NCBI RefSeq assembly: GCF_023276405.1
Contig: NZ_JALRMO010000001.1
Span: forward strand, 62,001 to 126,000
Source of the DNA: Paenibacillus hamazuiensis
GTDB taxonomy: Bacteria > Bacillota > Bacilli > Paenibacillales > NBRC-103111
Reading direction: 5' to 3'
DNA length: 64,000 nucleotides
A program made the position numbers and the translations under genes. Positions 16,534 to 25,112 of the stretch are shown in pieces. A model generated the notes under the pieces. It made no database searches and was not told the DNA's origin. It saw nothing but the letters and a program-made list of their open reading frames with translations. Each line of letters begins with the position of its first letter. The first letter of the stretch is position 1.

Positions 16534-18705
16534 ATGAAACAATCTCGCTTGAAAAAAATGCTGGCTTCCACGCTCGCTTTGTCCATGCTGTTAGGGGCGG
16601 GAACGACCGCATTTGCGAAGGACGACGACCGCAAGGGCAACGGCAGGGACAACAAAATCAAATCGAATTGGAACAATGGGAACGGACGCTCTTACGGCAA
16701 CGTCAAATTGGACTTTAAAGATATGAACGGCAAGGAGTTCGAGTGGGCGCTGCGTTATATCATCAACCTGGCCGCGAGAGGAGTATTCGACGGTTATTCG
16801 GACGGCTCGTTCCGGCCATCGCAGACGGTCAGCCGGATTGAGGCGATTACAGCCGCCGTTCGTTTGATGGGTCTTCGCGAGCAGGCGGAATCGGCGGCTG
16901 AAATGCAAACCAAGCTTAATTTTAAAGATGCGGACAAAGTTCCTTCCTGGGCAGTCGGATATGTTGCGGTTGCCGTGGAAAACGATCTTTTCTCCGAAGC
17001 CGATACGACCGTGAATCCCAACGAGCCGGCAGACCGTCTTTGGGCGACGAGACTGCTTGTGAAGGCGCTCAAGCTGCAGGACGAAGCGGAAGCCAAGATG
17101 AACGTCAAGCTGCCGTTCAAGGATGCGGACAAAATTCCGGCCGGTTCGGTCGGTTACGTCCAGGTGGCAATCGAGAAAGGGTTGATCAACGGCTTCGAGG
17201 ACAACACGTTCCGGCCGAATCAGCCGGTCACCCGTGCGCAAATCGCCGCTCTTCTGGACCGCGCCGGCGAACAATTGCCGGGAAGCGTAGACGGTTTGGT
17301 GACGGGGACCGTTGCGGCACCTGTGACGAACAATACTTTGACGATCGTCAGCGGCGGACAGACGAGCACTCTAACGATCGATGCCAATGCGTTTATATTC
17401 CGGGGCGGCGTACGCGTCAGCGCATCGGCACTGCAGACCGGCGATACCGTGAGAATCCGGGCGTACAACAACAACGCCATCATTATTGAAGCGACGCCAA
17501 CAGGCGGCAGCACGACACCGAATCCGGGTCCTGTCGGAGGAGTTTATACCGGGGTGGTGGCAGCCGCTGTGAATAACAATCAGCTCACCTTATTTAATGC
17601 CGGGCAAACCGTCACTTTGACGCTGAATGCGAATGCGCTCTTTTTCCGGGACAGGGAGCAAATCAGCGCTTCGGGCTTGCAGGTGGGCGATACGGTCAGC
17701 ACCCGGTCCTATAACAATGCCGTCGTCTACGTCGAAGTGACCCGGGAGGCCGGCAGCTCCGATTCCGACGACTACGGCAGCACACTTTCGGGAACAGTGG
17801 CCGCTCCGGTGGCAAACAATGTGCTGACGGTCGCTTCCGGGGATCGGACGCAAAACCTGACGCTGAACTCGGGCGTTTTTGTATACCGGGGCGGAGTGCA
17901 GGTTAGCGCTTCGGAGCTCCAGGTGGGAGACGTCGTGAGCACGTACGCATACAGAAACTCGACGGCGATTGTCGAAGTGACGCAAGCCGCCGCGCAGCCC
18001 ACACAGGCGACCGGTGTGATCACGGGAACTGTGACCGCTCCGGCAAACAACAACGTGTTCGCGTTAACCAGCGGCGGGCAAACGTACCGCCTCACGCTGC
18101 ATGCCGATGCATTCGTTTACCGCAACGGCAGATTGACAAGCAGTGGAGCGCTTCGCATCGGAGACGTCTTGACCGCACATTATTACAATAATACGGTGCT
18201 TTATATGGAGGTTTCCCAGCTTGCCGGAGGAACGAATTCCCCGCTGCCTACGATCAGCCAGGTTTCCGGAACGGTCGTAAGTGCGTCAGGCAGCACGCTG
18301 ACCTTGCTTAACGGAGGGCAGACGAAGAGCTATACGCTCAGCACGAAAGCGTTCGTTTATCGCAATGGGACGATTGCGGGTGCATCCGCTCTGCAAGCAG
18401 GCGATGTCGTGACTGCCCGTTCCTACAACGATGACGTCATCTTTGCAGAAGTGACGCAGCTCTCCGGCGGCGAGAATCAAAACTTCACCGTATCCGGTAC
18501 GTTTAGCAGCGTCACATTCAACAATCAAGGGAAAATCACCACGATTTCGATTAATCAAACGAATTCGAACGGAAACGTGCAAACGGCGATTTACAATGTG
18601 TCGTCTTCTGTAACGATCAACGGCGAGTTATCCAATCTGGTGTCCAACCGCCCGATCGTGCTGCAGGGCAGCGCGGGGCTCGTAACCGCAATCTACATCC
18701 AGTAA
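16534..18705 (+). CDS. SLH-domain surface protein with five internal beta repeats
   Basis: A protein of 723 residues: Sec signal peptide (LASTLALSMLLGAGTTAFA), a basic Asn/Gly-rich linker, three SLH domains (about residues 50-240, with GVFDGYSDGSFRPSQTVSR and GLINGFEDNTFRPNQPVTR), then five repeats of about 78-83 residues and a divergent sixth. Each repeat follows the pattern G-T-V-x-A-P-x-x-N-N ... GGQT ... LTL ... F-x-Y-R-x-G ... LQ-x-GD-x-V ... YNN ... EVT. The SLH domains should hold it on wall polysaccharide. Two in-frame ATGs exist (16525 and 16534); AAAGGGG spacing favours 16534. No clear promoter is visible in the preceding 180 bases. Confidence 0.9.
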   Translation: MKQSRLKKMLASTLALSMLLGAGTTAFAKDDDRKGNGRDNKIKSNWNNGNGRSYGNVKLDFKDMNGKEFEWALRYIINLAARGVFDGYSDGSFRPSQTVSRIEAITAAVRLMGLREQAESAAEMQTKLNFKDADKVPSWAVGYVAVAVENDLFSEADTTVNPNEPADRLWATRLLVKALKLQDEAEAKMNVKLPFKDADKIPAGSVGYVQVAIEKGLINGFEDNTFRPNQPVTRAQIAALLDRAGEQLPGSVDGLVTGTVAAPVTNNTLTIVSGGQTSTLTIDANAFIFRGGVRVSASALQTGDTVRIRAYNNNAIIIEATPTGGSTTPNPGPVGGVYTGVVAAAVNNNQLTLFNAGQTVTLTLNANALFFRDREQISASGLQVGDTVSTRSYNNAVVYVEVTREAGSSDSDDYGSTLSGTVAAPVANNVLTVASGDRTQNLTLNSGVFVYRGGVQVSASELQVGDVVSTYAYRNSTAIVEVTQAAAQPTQATGVITGTVTAPANNNVFALTSGGQTYRLTLHADAFVYRNGRLTSSGALRIGDVLTAHYYNNTVLYMEVSQLAGGTNSPLPTISQVSGTVVSASGSTLTLLNGGQTKSYTLSTKAFVYRNGTIAGASALQAGDVVTARSYNDDVIFAEVTQLSGGENQNFTVSGTFSSVTFNNQGKITTISINQTNSNGNVQTAIYNVSSSVTINGELSNLVSNRPIVLQGSAGLVTAIYIQ

Positions 18706-18725
18706 TATGGGGGAAAAACTAAGCT

Positions 18726-18797
18726 GCCGCGCTGTCGAGGCGCGGCGGCAAAGTTCATATTTGCATCTTAAGCCACGTTAGGTAACGTGGTTTTTTT
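18726..18797 (+). terminator. Double hairpin terminator after the SLH repeat protein gene
   Basis: A first GC-rich hairpin (GCCGCGC / GCGCGGC at 18726-18746, no T-run) is followed by CCACGTTA-GG-TAACGTGG at 18773-18790 and a run of seven T. The second is a strong intrinsic terminator. Confidence 0.85.
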
Positions 18798-18855
18798 GTC
18801 GTTTAGGTTTTAGGGGATTTGTTCCTGCAGAAATAGTTTACAAGTCGGAAACAAC

Positions 18856-18875
18856 TTTTTCTAACGTTAGAAAAA
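18856..18875. promoter_or_regulatory. Perfect 20-bp palindrome upstream of a secreted-protein gene
   Basis: TTTTTCTAACGTTAGAAAAA is perfectly self-complementary and followed within 6 bases by a T-run. It lies about 70 bases before the next start codon. It may be an operator or a weak terminator-like hairpin. No convincing -35/-10 pair could be assigned around it. Confidence 0.45.
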
Positions 18876-18943
18876 ACTATTTTTTACAATAAGAACATGA
18901 TGATCATCATAAAAAAACAATCAGTGATAGGAGTGTTCAGTCT

Positions 18944-19675
18944 ATGAAAAAAGTATTGATCCCTGCTGCAATTATCGGTGCGATGGCCATCTCTTCCGCT
19001 ACTGCCTTTGCGGCAGTAAATGTAACCGCCGGAGACAATGTGCAAGCGTCAAGCGCTTCTATCGTGTCCACGACCGTACAAAACGACAGCAAAGCAATCA
19101 TCGAGTACACGAAGAAAACTTTGCTCAACCCGGACGGCAGCATCGCCGCAGTAGATGAAACATGGGCGGATCCTGTAACCCACAATAAGCGGCTTGATTA
19201 TAAAGAGCCTGTCAAAGGAGCGGATTCCTTCCATAGAGTCGGCGGAGGTTATTTACTGGATAACGGTAAAAGGTATATCAAAGTCGGTACCGATACGGAC
19301 GGCAATCTCGTTGGGGGAGAAATCATGTTGACTGATGCCGGGAACGTCGGTTTGGTGGCCGAAAAACAAGAGTACATCAAGGAATACCAAGAGGGCACAA
19401 GGCGACCAGGCTGGACGGACGAAGGCCTGGTGCGGACTGCTGACGGGAAAGAGCTGAAAAAGCTGTCCAGAACCGATAAATCGGAGGCGTTCAACACTAC
19501 ATACATGGAATCGGTTTTCTTGAATGAAAGCGGATTGCCGGTGCAGGGTGAAATTTATGAAGAAAAGAACGGTAAAACAGATCTGCTGTACACTTACTTC
19601 TATGAGTACAAAAATGTGAGCGACGACGGCAGTTTGTTCGATACGAACGGAATCGATATTGAACATGTAAGGTAA
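18944..19675 (+). CDS. Secreted protein of unknown function
   Basis: A protein of 243 residues with a clear signal peptide (KKVLIPAAIIGAMAISSATAFA). The mature part is hydrophilic and mixed alpha/beta: VDETWADPVTHNKRLDYKEP, a central GGEIMLTDAGNVGLVAEKQEY, and ends with an aromatic stretch LLYTYFYEYKNV. No family recognised; the layout (signal peptide, then a compact beta-rich domain with repeated substrate-like 'leads to' strands) resembles small exported Firmicute proteins whose function is unknown. GATAGGAGTG precedes the ATG. It is monocistronic, followed by a strong terminator. Confidence 0.75.
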   Translation: MKKVLIPAAIIGAMAISSATAFAAVNVTAGDNVQASSASIVSTTVQNDSKAIIEYTKKTLLNPDGSIAAVDETWADPVTHNKRLDYKEPVKGADSFHRVGGGYLLDNGKRYIKVGTDTDGNLVGGEIMLTDAGNVGLVAEKQEYIKEYQEGTRRPGWTDEGLVRTADGKELKKLSRTDKSEAFNTTYMESVFLNESGLPVQGEIYEEKNGKTDLLYTYFYEYKNVSDDGSLFDTNGIDIEHVR

Positions 19676-19710
19676 GCTGCGACAAATATATATGCCATCA
19701 AATCGCTCTG

Positions 19711-19732
19711 GAGGGGGTCTCCCCCTCTTTTT
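19711..19732 (+). terminator. Intrinsic terminator
   Basis: GAGGGGG-TCT-CCCCCTC followed by TTTTT, separating the secreted-protein gene from the two-component operon. Confidence 0.9.
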
Positions 19733-19760
19733 GCACGTTCATGTGTCCGCCTGGTCGGGA

Positions 19761-19769
19761 TGGTATAAT
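19761..19769 (+). promoter_or_regulatory. Extended -10 promoter of the two-component operon
   Basis: TGGTATAAT: a perfect TATAAT with an upstream TG. No good -35 hexamer is seen 16-18 bases upstream, which fits an extended -10 promoter. The regulator's start codon lies 40 bases downstream. Confidence 0.6.
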
Positions 19770-19808
19770 AGTGGAAAGAATCTTGTAATGGACACAGGAG
19801 GAATCCCG

Positions 19809-20507
19809 TTGGGAAACAGAAAGATATTGATTATCGAGGATGAGGAGAATATTTCGGATATTTTGTCCCATTATCTGAAGAGCGAAGGATTTCAAACCAA
19901 AGCGGCTCATTGCGGGCAGCAAGGGCTGCAGCTCGTACAGGAATTCGCTCCCGATCTGATATTGCTTGATGTGATGATGCCGGACATCGATGGCTTTGAG
20001 GTGTGCAAGAGAATTTCCGCCAATTACATTATTCCTATAATTATGATCACCGCCAAATCGGACGATATCGATAAAATTCTCGGTATGGAACTGGGAGCGG
20101 ACGATTATATTACGAAGCCATTTAACATCAGGGAAGTTATTGTGAGAATCAAAACGATATTCAGAAGGATCGATCTGATTTCCGTGGCGGCGGCCGATCA
20201 TCCCGAGTATAAAGCGATGAAAATCGGCGAAGAAATCGAGATTTACAAGGAGAAACGCGAGATTTATAAAAACGGAATCAAAATCGAATTTACCAATAAA
20301 GAATATGAGCTGCTGGTCTATTTGGCGGAGCACCGCGGAAGGGTCATCGCGAGGGAGGAGCTTTTGGATCAAGTCTGGGGGTATGAATTTATAGGCGACG
20401 GCAGAACGGTGGACATCCATGTCCGAAGAATCCGAAAAAAACTGGAAGAAGACAAGCATTCATCCGTCATTGAAACGATTTTCGGGATCGGATACAAACT
20501 TGGCTGA
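19809..20507 (+). CDS. OmpR/PhoB-family response regulator
   Basis: A protein of 232 residues. Receiver domain: ILIIEDEENISDIL, phosphorylatable Asp near residue 53 in DLILLDVMMPDIDG, Thr in IIMITAKSD, Lys in ADDYITKPFN. The C-terminal winged helix of PhoB type includes FTNKEYELLVYLAEHRGRV and DGRTVDIHVRRIRKKL. TTG 19809 is chosen because AGGAGGA lies 6 bases upstream; the in-frame ATG 19788 has no ribosome-binding site, and the longer frame from 19692 runs through the terminator. It pairs with the next gene. Confidence 0.92.
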   Translation: MGNRKILIIEDEENISDILSHYLKSEGFQTKAAHCGQQGLQLVQEFAPDLILLDVMMPDIDGFEVCKRISANYIIPIIMITAKSDDIDKILGMELGADDYITKPFNIREVIVRIKTIFRRIDLISVAAADHPEYKAMKIGEEIEIYKEKREIYKNGIKIEFTNKEYELLVYLAEHRGRVIAREELLDQVWGYEFIGDGRTVDIHVRRIRKKLEEDKHSSVIETIFGIGYKLG

Positions 20508-20510
20508 GGT

Positions 20511-21968
20511 ATGCTGATGAAATATTCCATTCAGTTTAAAATTTTGATGTACGTTTCCGTCATCGTATTCGCAGGATTTTCCGTGCTGACCTACGCCGCC
20601 TTTCACACGACCGAACAAAACACCGAAGGCGTCGTCAAAGCGGATATGATCGAAATCAAAAAAAATCTCGATATTTATTTGAGCCAGTATTTGTTATTTA
20701 ACAATATGGAGGCAAACGAAGCTTCCATCCTTTCCGAAGCGGAACATATATCCAAGCAGCTGACCGCGCAGGTGGGAAGCGCCGTGGATATTTACGATAT
20801 GAAAGGGCAAAAGCTTTCCTACGGCTTGGCGCCCTACGCGGGCCTCGGCCAATCCGAAGATTTGTCAAAGGCTACGGAAGGCGAGGTTTCGTATACGACG
20901 AATTTTACAGGGAACCAAGTGATTGTTAGCTTGTCGTATCCGATTAAAGAAGCCGGCATCGGCATCGTGCGATATTATAAAGACTATACGGAGCTGTTTG
21001 ACTATAACCAAAGATTCAAACGGATGATCAGCCTTTTTGCCACCGTCATTTTCGCAGTCATATTTGTGACCTCTTACTTTTTTTCCAAACAAATAACAAA
21101 ACCGATCATGAAGCTTACGGAAGCTTCCGAAGAAGTTGCTGAAGGGAATTTCAATGTCGATGTCGATATCGCGTCAACGGATGAAATCGGGCATCTGAGC
21201 TCCAGGTTTAAGATGATGGTCCGTAAGATCAGGGAGCAGATCGATATCATCAAACAAGACAGGGATAAGCTTGAGGAAGTGCAAAAGGAAAATAAATCGT
21301 TTTTCGATAATGTGACCCATGAGCTGAAAACCCCGCTCACTACGATAACCGGATATGCCCAGGCCATTTCCGATTTAGGGATAAAAGACGACGAGTTTAC
21401 CAGAAAAGGGCTTGCCTGCATCATCAATGAAAGCAATCGGCTCAATAACATGGTTATCGAGCTGATCGAGCTGTCCAAAGCGTCTTCCAAGAAGTTCGGC
21501 TACGAATTCGCCGATGTCGACCTGAGCGGGCTCATCAAAGAAACTTGCGAAGAGATGATGATCAAAGGAAAAAAATACAATATCGCCATAGAGTCTCATG
21601 CCGAGGACAAGCTTTACATGCAAGGAGATAAGGACCGGCTCAAAGAAGTATTGATAAACCTCATAGACAATTCGATCAAATACGGGAATGTCAATTCAAT
21701 CGTTCATGTGCATGCGTATCGGCAGCATAACGTCATCTTCATCAAAGTGCAGGATCAGGGAACCGGAATTCCCGAGGAATTGATCGAAAAAGTTTTTGAT
21801 CCGTTTTATCGGGTCTCCCCAAAGGCATCAAGGGAATTGGGCAGTTCGGGACTCGGCCTGGCCATTGTCAAGGAGATCGTTGAGAGACATAAAGGCCATA
21901 TCGAGATTATAAGCAAATGGAATGAGGGAACTGAAGTCGTTTTGCGGTTCGGGAGTGGGGATTTATGA
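20511..21968 (+). CDS. Sensor histidine kinase
   Basis: A protein of 485 residues with two transmembrane segments (about 10-30 and 170-192) flanking an extracytoplasmic sensor region of about 140 residues. HAMP follows (KPIMKLTEASEEVAEGNF), then HisKA with the phospho-acceptor His near residue 270 (FFDNVTHELKTPLTTITGY) and the HATPase domain (N box INLIDNSIKYGN, VQDQGTGIP, SSGLGLAIVKEIVERH). It starts 3 bases after the regulator stop, and its own stop overlaps the next start (ATGA). Signal unknown. Confidence 0.93.
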   Translation: MLMKYSIQFKILMYVSVIVFAGFSVLTYAAFHTTEQNTEGVVKADMIEIKKNLDIYLSQYLLFNNMEANEASILSEAEHISKQLTAQVGSAVDIYDMKGQKLSYGLAPYAGLGQSEDLSKATEGEVSYTTNFTGNQVIVSLSYPIKEAGIGIVRYYKDYTELFDYNQRFKRMISLFATVIFAVIFVTSYFFSKQITKPIMKLTEASEEVAEGNFNVDVDIASTDEIGHLSSRFKMMVRKIREQIDIIKQDRDKLEEVQKENKSFFDNVTHELKTPLTTITGYAQAISDLGIKDDEFTRKGLACIINESNRLNNMVIELIELSKASSKKFGYEFADVDLSGLIKETCEEMMIKGKKYNIAIESHAEDKLYMQGDKDRLKEVLINLIDNSIKYGNVNSIVHVHAYRQHNVIFIKVQDQGTGIPEELIEKVFDPFYRVSPKASRELGSSGLGLAIVKEIVERHKGHIEIISKWNEGTEVVLRFGSGDL

Positions 21969-23095
21969 AATCGTTCGGAAGTTTGATGGTACTCATAGCG
22001 ATCCTGTGCGCGTTTATAGCGGGCTTTCATTGGTTAAGCGGCTTGTCTTTCAGAGACGGAGCTTCCTATCTGACCGTACTCGACAAGGATCTTTTTAAAG
22101 TTCAATCGACAAATAATGAGGAGAATCCTTTTGCCGTAAGCAAAATTGTAAGATATACAATTCCCTTCCATTTGCTGGAGTCGGATCTCCTGAGTATGAA
22201 TACGATCGTTTTTACGAGGCCCAATCCGCAAATGAAATATTCGGTTGAAACAGGCTTTTACGACATGTCCAAAAACATGATCATCGGTGACCCCGATCAG
22301 CAAAACCAAGTAAGAAGCAGCAGCATCAGCGTCTCCGCCGACGGTAAAATGATACTCGTTTCCTACATAGGGACGGACGATAAGCTGAACGTAACCTATG
22401 TGTACGATGCCGCGGCAAACAAAAAGCTATATGCGCTTGACGGTACATTTTCCGCCCAATGGCTGCCTGACGGCATCCGATTCATAGGCATGGACGATTA
22501 TTTGTTCGTTCAGGATGCAAAAAGCGGAAAGAGGGAAGATTTGCTGAAAATCTCAGAGTTCGCCGGGAAAAATCCGAAAACGTCCCTGAGTTTAACCCAG
22601 TTAAAAGATGGCCGAACGGTATGTTTGTACTACAACAATGACAATACCCGGTTGCTGACGGTTGATCTGGAAACGAAAAAACAATCGAAGATCAGCTTGA
22701 AGGGGCAGTTTTTTGATGCGGTTCCAGTAGGCGATACAAAATTGGCGGCGACAGGTTTGTTCCAGGATCAGTACGGTATTTTCCTTTACGATATGAAAAG
22801 CGATACTCCGGAGCCGCTGATCGATTTGAAAAATCAGAAAGTCACCGATATGAGCGTATCTCAGGACGGCAAAAAGTTGGCCTATAGCGTCGTAAAAAGC
22901 GATACGGCCGGATACGGGACGGAAATACACGCATTGAGCCTTAACGATAATCAAATCGTCAACCATGAAGTGATTTATAAAGAATCGAACCAATTTATAG
23001 ATAAGCTGATATGGAGCAAAGACAGCCAAATGCTGATCTGCTATCAGCGGAATACGGACGGTGCCGCTATATACAGGATATCGTTCAATCCATAA
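21965..23095 (+). CDS. Membrane-anchored TolB-like beta-propeller protein
   Basis: A protein of 376 residues with one N-terminal transmembrane or signal-anchor helix (LMVLIAILCAFIAGFHWLSGL) and an extracytoplasmic region made of repeated beta strands typical of TolB/DPP6-type propellers: SISVSADGKMILVSYIGTDD, SAQWLPDGIRFIG, DMSVSQDGKKLAYSVVKS, and KLIWSKDSQMLICYQRNT near the end. It overlaps the kinase stop by four bases, so it probably works with the kinase, for example as a signal-input or accessory protein. That role is inference. Confidence 0.75.
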   Translation: MKSFGSLMVLIAILCAFIAGFHWLSGLSFRDGASYLTVLDKDLFKVQSTNNEENPFAVSKIVRYTIPFHLLESDLLSMNTIVFTRPNPQMKYSVETGFYDMSKNMIIGDPDQQNQVRSSSISVSADGKMILVSYIGTDDKLNVTYVYDAAANKKLYALDGTFSAQWLPDGIRFIGMDDYLFVQDAKSGKREDLLKISEFAGKNPKTSLSLTQLKDGRTVCLYYNNDNTRLLTVDLETKKQSKISLKGQFFDAVPVGDTKLAATGLFQDQYGIFLYDMKSDTPEPLIDLKNQKVTDMSVSQDGKKLAYSVVKSDTAGYGTEIHALSLNDNQIVNHEVIYKESNQFIDKLIWSKDSQMLICYQRNTDGAAIYRISFNP

Positions 23096-23118
23096 GGATT
23101 TTCGCTTCATAGAAAATT

Positions 23119-24006
23119 ATGGAGTTGAGTAATGTGACAAAAAAAGGAAAAGAGCGGATTTTGTCGAATTTATATTACTTGACGCAGCGAATCTACTTAG
23201 GGGGGATTGTTATTTTTATCGAGAAAGAGATCGGAAGGTGCAACCGGAATTTCTTACTGGCAAACTTGCTGATGTTTGCGGCCATAACAGCGATTTTATT
23301 TGCCTATTCCAACGATTTGCGCGATGTTTGGAACGGTCCGGTCGAGGTGGACGCAAGCGAAATAACGTCTGTCAAAGATATTAAGGAGGTTAAAAACAGA
23401 TACGTTACTTTCCGGCATGAAGGGGAACAGCCTATTACGCTGAAACGAAACATGCCCGATTTTAATGAATATGTTCAAAGATTTGAGGAACTCAACCATT
23501 ATTATTTGCATTTTGTAAAAGTGCAGGATAAATACCTGATGGTAACCGCAAACACCAAGTACAAGCTTGAGCCCGGAGAAGTATCAGGCACTTTGTATGG
23601 GATGGTACAGGAGCAGGAAATATACGACGCCGTTGTAAAATTCTCCAAAGATCCGATCAATGTACTGCCGTTTAAACTGGATGCGTCAGGGACTTTGAAA
23701 AACAATGTGAATGCGTTGCTTTCCGTATGCGCTCCGTTTATCTGCCTTTTTATAATAAATATGATCCGGTATTTGATCCGGCTGCTTAAGCCCGAGTCTC
23801 ACTTTATTTATAGGAGACTGCGCAAGTTCGGCGATCCAAAGGACATTGCCGCAAATATCAACATTGACATGGTTTCCCCGAATGTGATGTACAAAAAGTA
23901 CCTCGTGGCGCCGAATTGGATTGTTAAAAGAGAGCTGTTTTCTATCAAAGTGGCCAGAAATTTTGGAAGAGAAACGAATGTACTTCAAATGACATTTAAA
24001 CACTAA
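23119..24006 (+). CDS. Membrane protein of unknown function, possibly 3'-truncated
   Basis: A protein of 295 residues with two hydrophobic segments (LLANLLMFAAITAILFAYS near residue 50 and ALLSVCAPFICLFIINMIRYLI near residue 205), an extracytoplasmic region of about 130 residues between them and a cytoplasmic tail. No characterised family recognised. The start is unclear: ATG 23119 lacks a good ribosome-binding site. The tail changes character after FSIKVARNF and stops at the point where the decayed MFS gene begins on the other strand, so the original C-terminus may have been lost at a junction. It is the last gene of the two-component operon. Confidence 0.6.
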   Translation: MELSNVTKKGKERILSNLYYLTQRIYLGGIVIFIEKEIGRCNRNFLLANLLMFAAITAILFAYSNDLRDVWNGPVEVDASEITSVKDIKEVKNRYVTFRHEGEQPITLKRNMPDFNEYVQRFEELNHYYLHFVKVQDKYLMVTANTKYKLEPGEVSGTLYGMVQEQEIYDAVVKFSKDPINVLPFKLDASGTLKNNVNALLSVCAPFICLFIINMIRYLIRLLKPESHFIYRRLRKFGDPKDIAANINIDMVSPNVMYKKYLVAPNWIVKRELFSIKVARNFGRETNVLQMTFKH

Positions 24007-24975
24007 AAAAGAGCCGCCAACAGTGTTGGACAATAAAGCATCCAAAATCTGCAACTCGGTGCAATCGTGATACCCAAGAATATGACTACGCTGCTGATAA
24101 TCATGGTGGCGCGCAGGTTGATAGCTGATCCGAGCAGTCCGCCGAGTAGTGCGCCTACGGGCTGCATTCCGTAAACGAGGAATCGCCAGGTAGCAATTAC
24201 CCAGGAAAGAAGTTCGGGGACGATCAAGGTCTGCCGTAAGGTTTGCTGGGGGATGCCGTAGAGAGATGGTCCGGTTCCACGTAAGACCTGTGCAAAGGCT
24301 GTAATAACAAACGCCAATAAAGAAGGGCCGCTGACCGTCGCAAGTACAATTCCCGCGGTGGCTGCTACGATCTGTCCTATGATATAGGCTGGGCCCAGTC
24401 CGACTCGTGCAGTGAGCGGGCAGACCTTCGAATATTTCTGCCCACATAGGTTGTTTCTGCTGCATATCGCTTTGGACGGTGGACATGTACGAGGTACGAA
24501 TTCGAGCTTTGAAAAGCGCGGAAAGCAAGAACGAAACTGCATCCGCTACGATAGCAAGGGGGGCCGTGAGAATCGTGACCAGGAACCCGCCGACAGTCGA
24601 TCCAATCGTGTTCACTGTAGTATTGCTCAGCATGAGCGCACTGTTGGCCGAAAACAGTTGGTCTCGCGGAACAAGACATGGGACGAAAGATTGCGCCGTC
24701 ACAGTTTCAAAGAGACTGCAAACGCCGGCCAATATCACTATCGCGTATAGATGCCACATGTTCAAGATTCCGAACGCGTTCAGGACCGGAATCAAACCGA
24801 GAAGCAGTATTCGAGCCATGTCTGTGAAGACCAGCACCTGTTGAAGGACATTCGGCTCACCCAGACGCCAACGAACAGTCCGAGAACCAAATTTGGTATC
24901 AAACCTGCTGCTCCCAGTAATCCCAACTGCAAAATATACCGCAATCCGAAAAAGGTCGGCCTAGATGGTCGACTT
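24003..24975 (-). pseudogene. Decayed MFS transporter gene with at least two frameshifts
   Basis: Three reading frames on the minus strand join into one MFS exporter-like protein. Near 24970-24850: LRYILQLGLLGAAGLIPNL, then FVGVWVSR. Then 24837 to about 24425: MARILLLGLIPVLNAFGILN, QSFVPCLVPRDQLFSANSAL and IVADAVSFLLSALF. Then about 24420 to 24003: YIIGQIVAATAGIVLATVSG, PQQTLRQTLIVPELLSW and MQPVGALLGGLLGSAINLRA. The frame changes near 24845 and near 24420. There is no start codon or ribosome-binding site upstream, and the first transmembrane segment is missing, so the gene is truncated as well as shifted. Confidence 0.85.
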
Positions 24976-25112
24976 TTTCTTTTTTGGCAAATATGTAGAG
25001 TCGACGTTAGTTTGTGAGAATTTTGAGAGAACGTTCATATAGACTGATTTTGGACCGCTTTACTGTTGGAGGTCCCTGATTCGCTATTCATTTTGCAAAA
25101 GGGTGAGTGAAC
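24976..25112. other. Leader of the giant surface-protein operon, no gene seen
   Basis: 137 bases between the decayed MFS gene and the first giant surface-protein gene. GGGTGA at 25101-25106 serves as ribosome-binding site. No clear promoter hexamers were identified. Confidence 0.4.
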
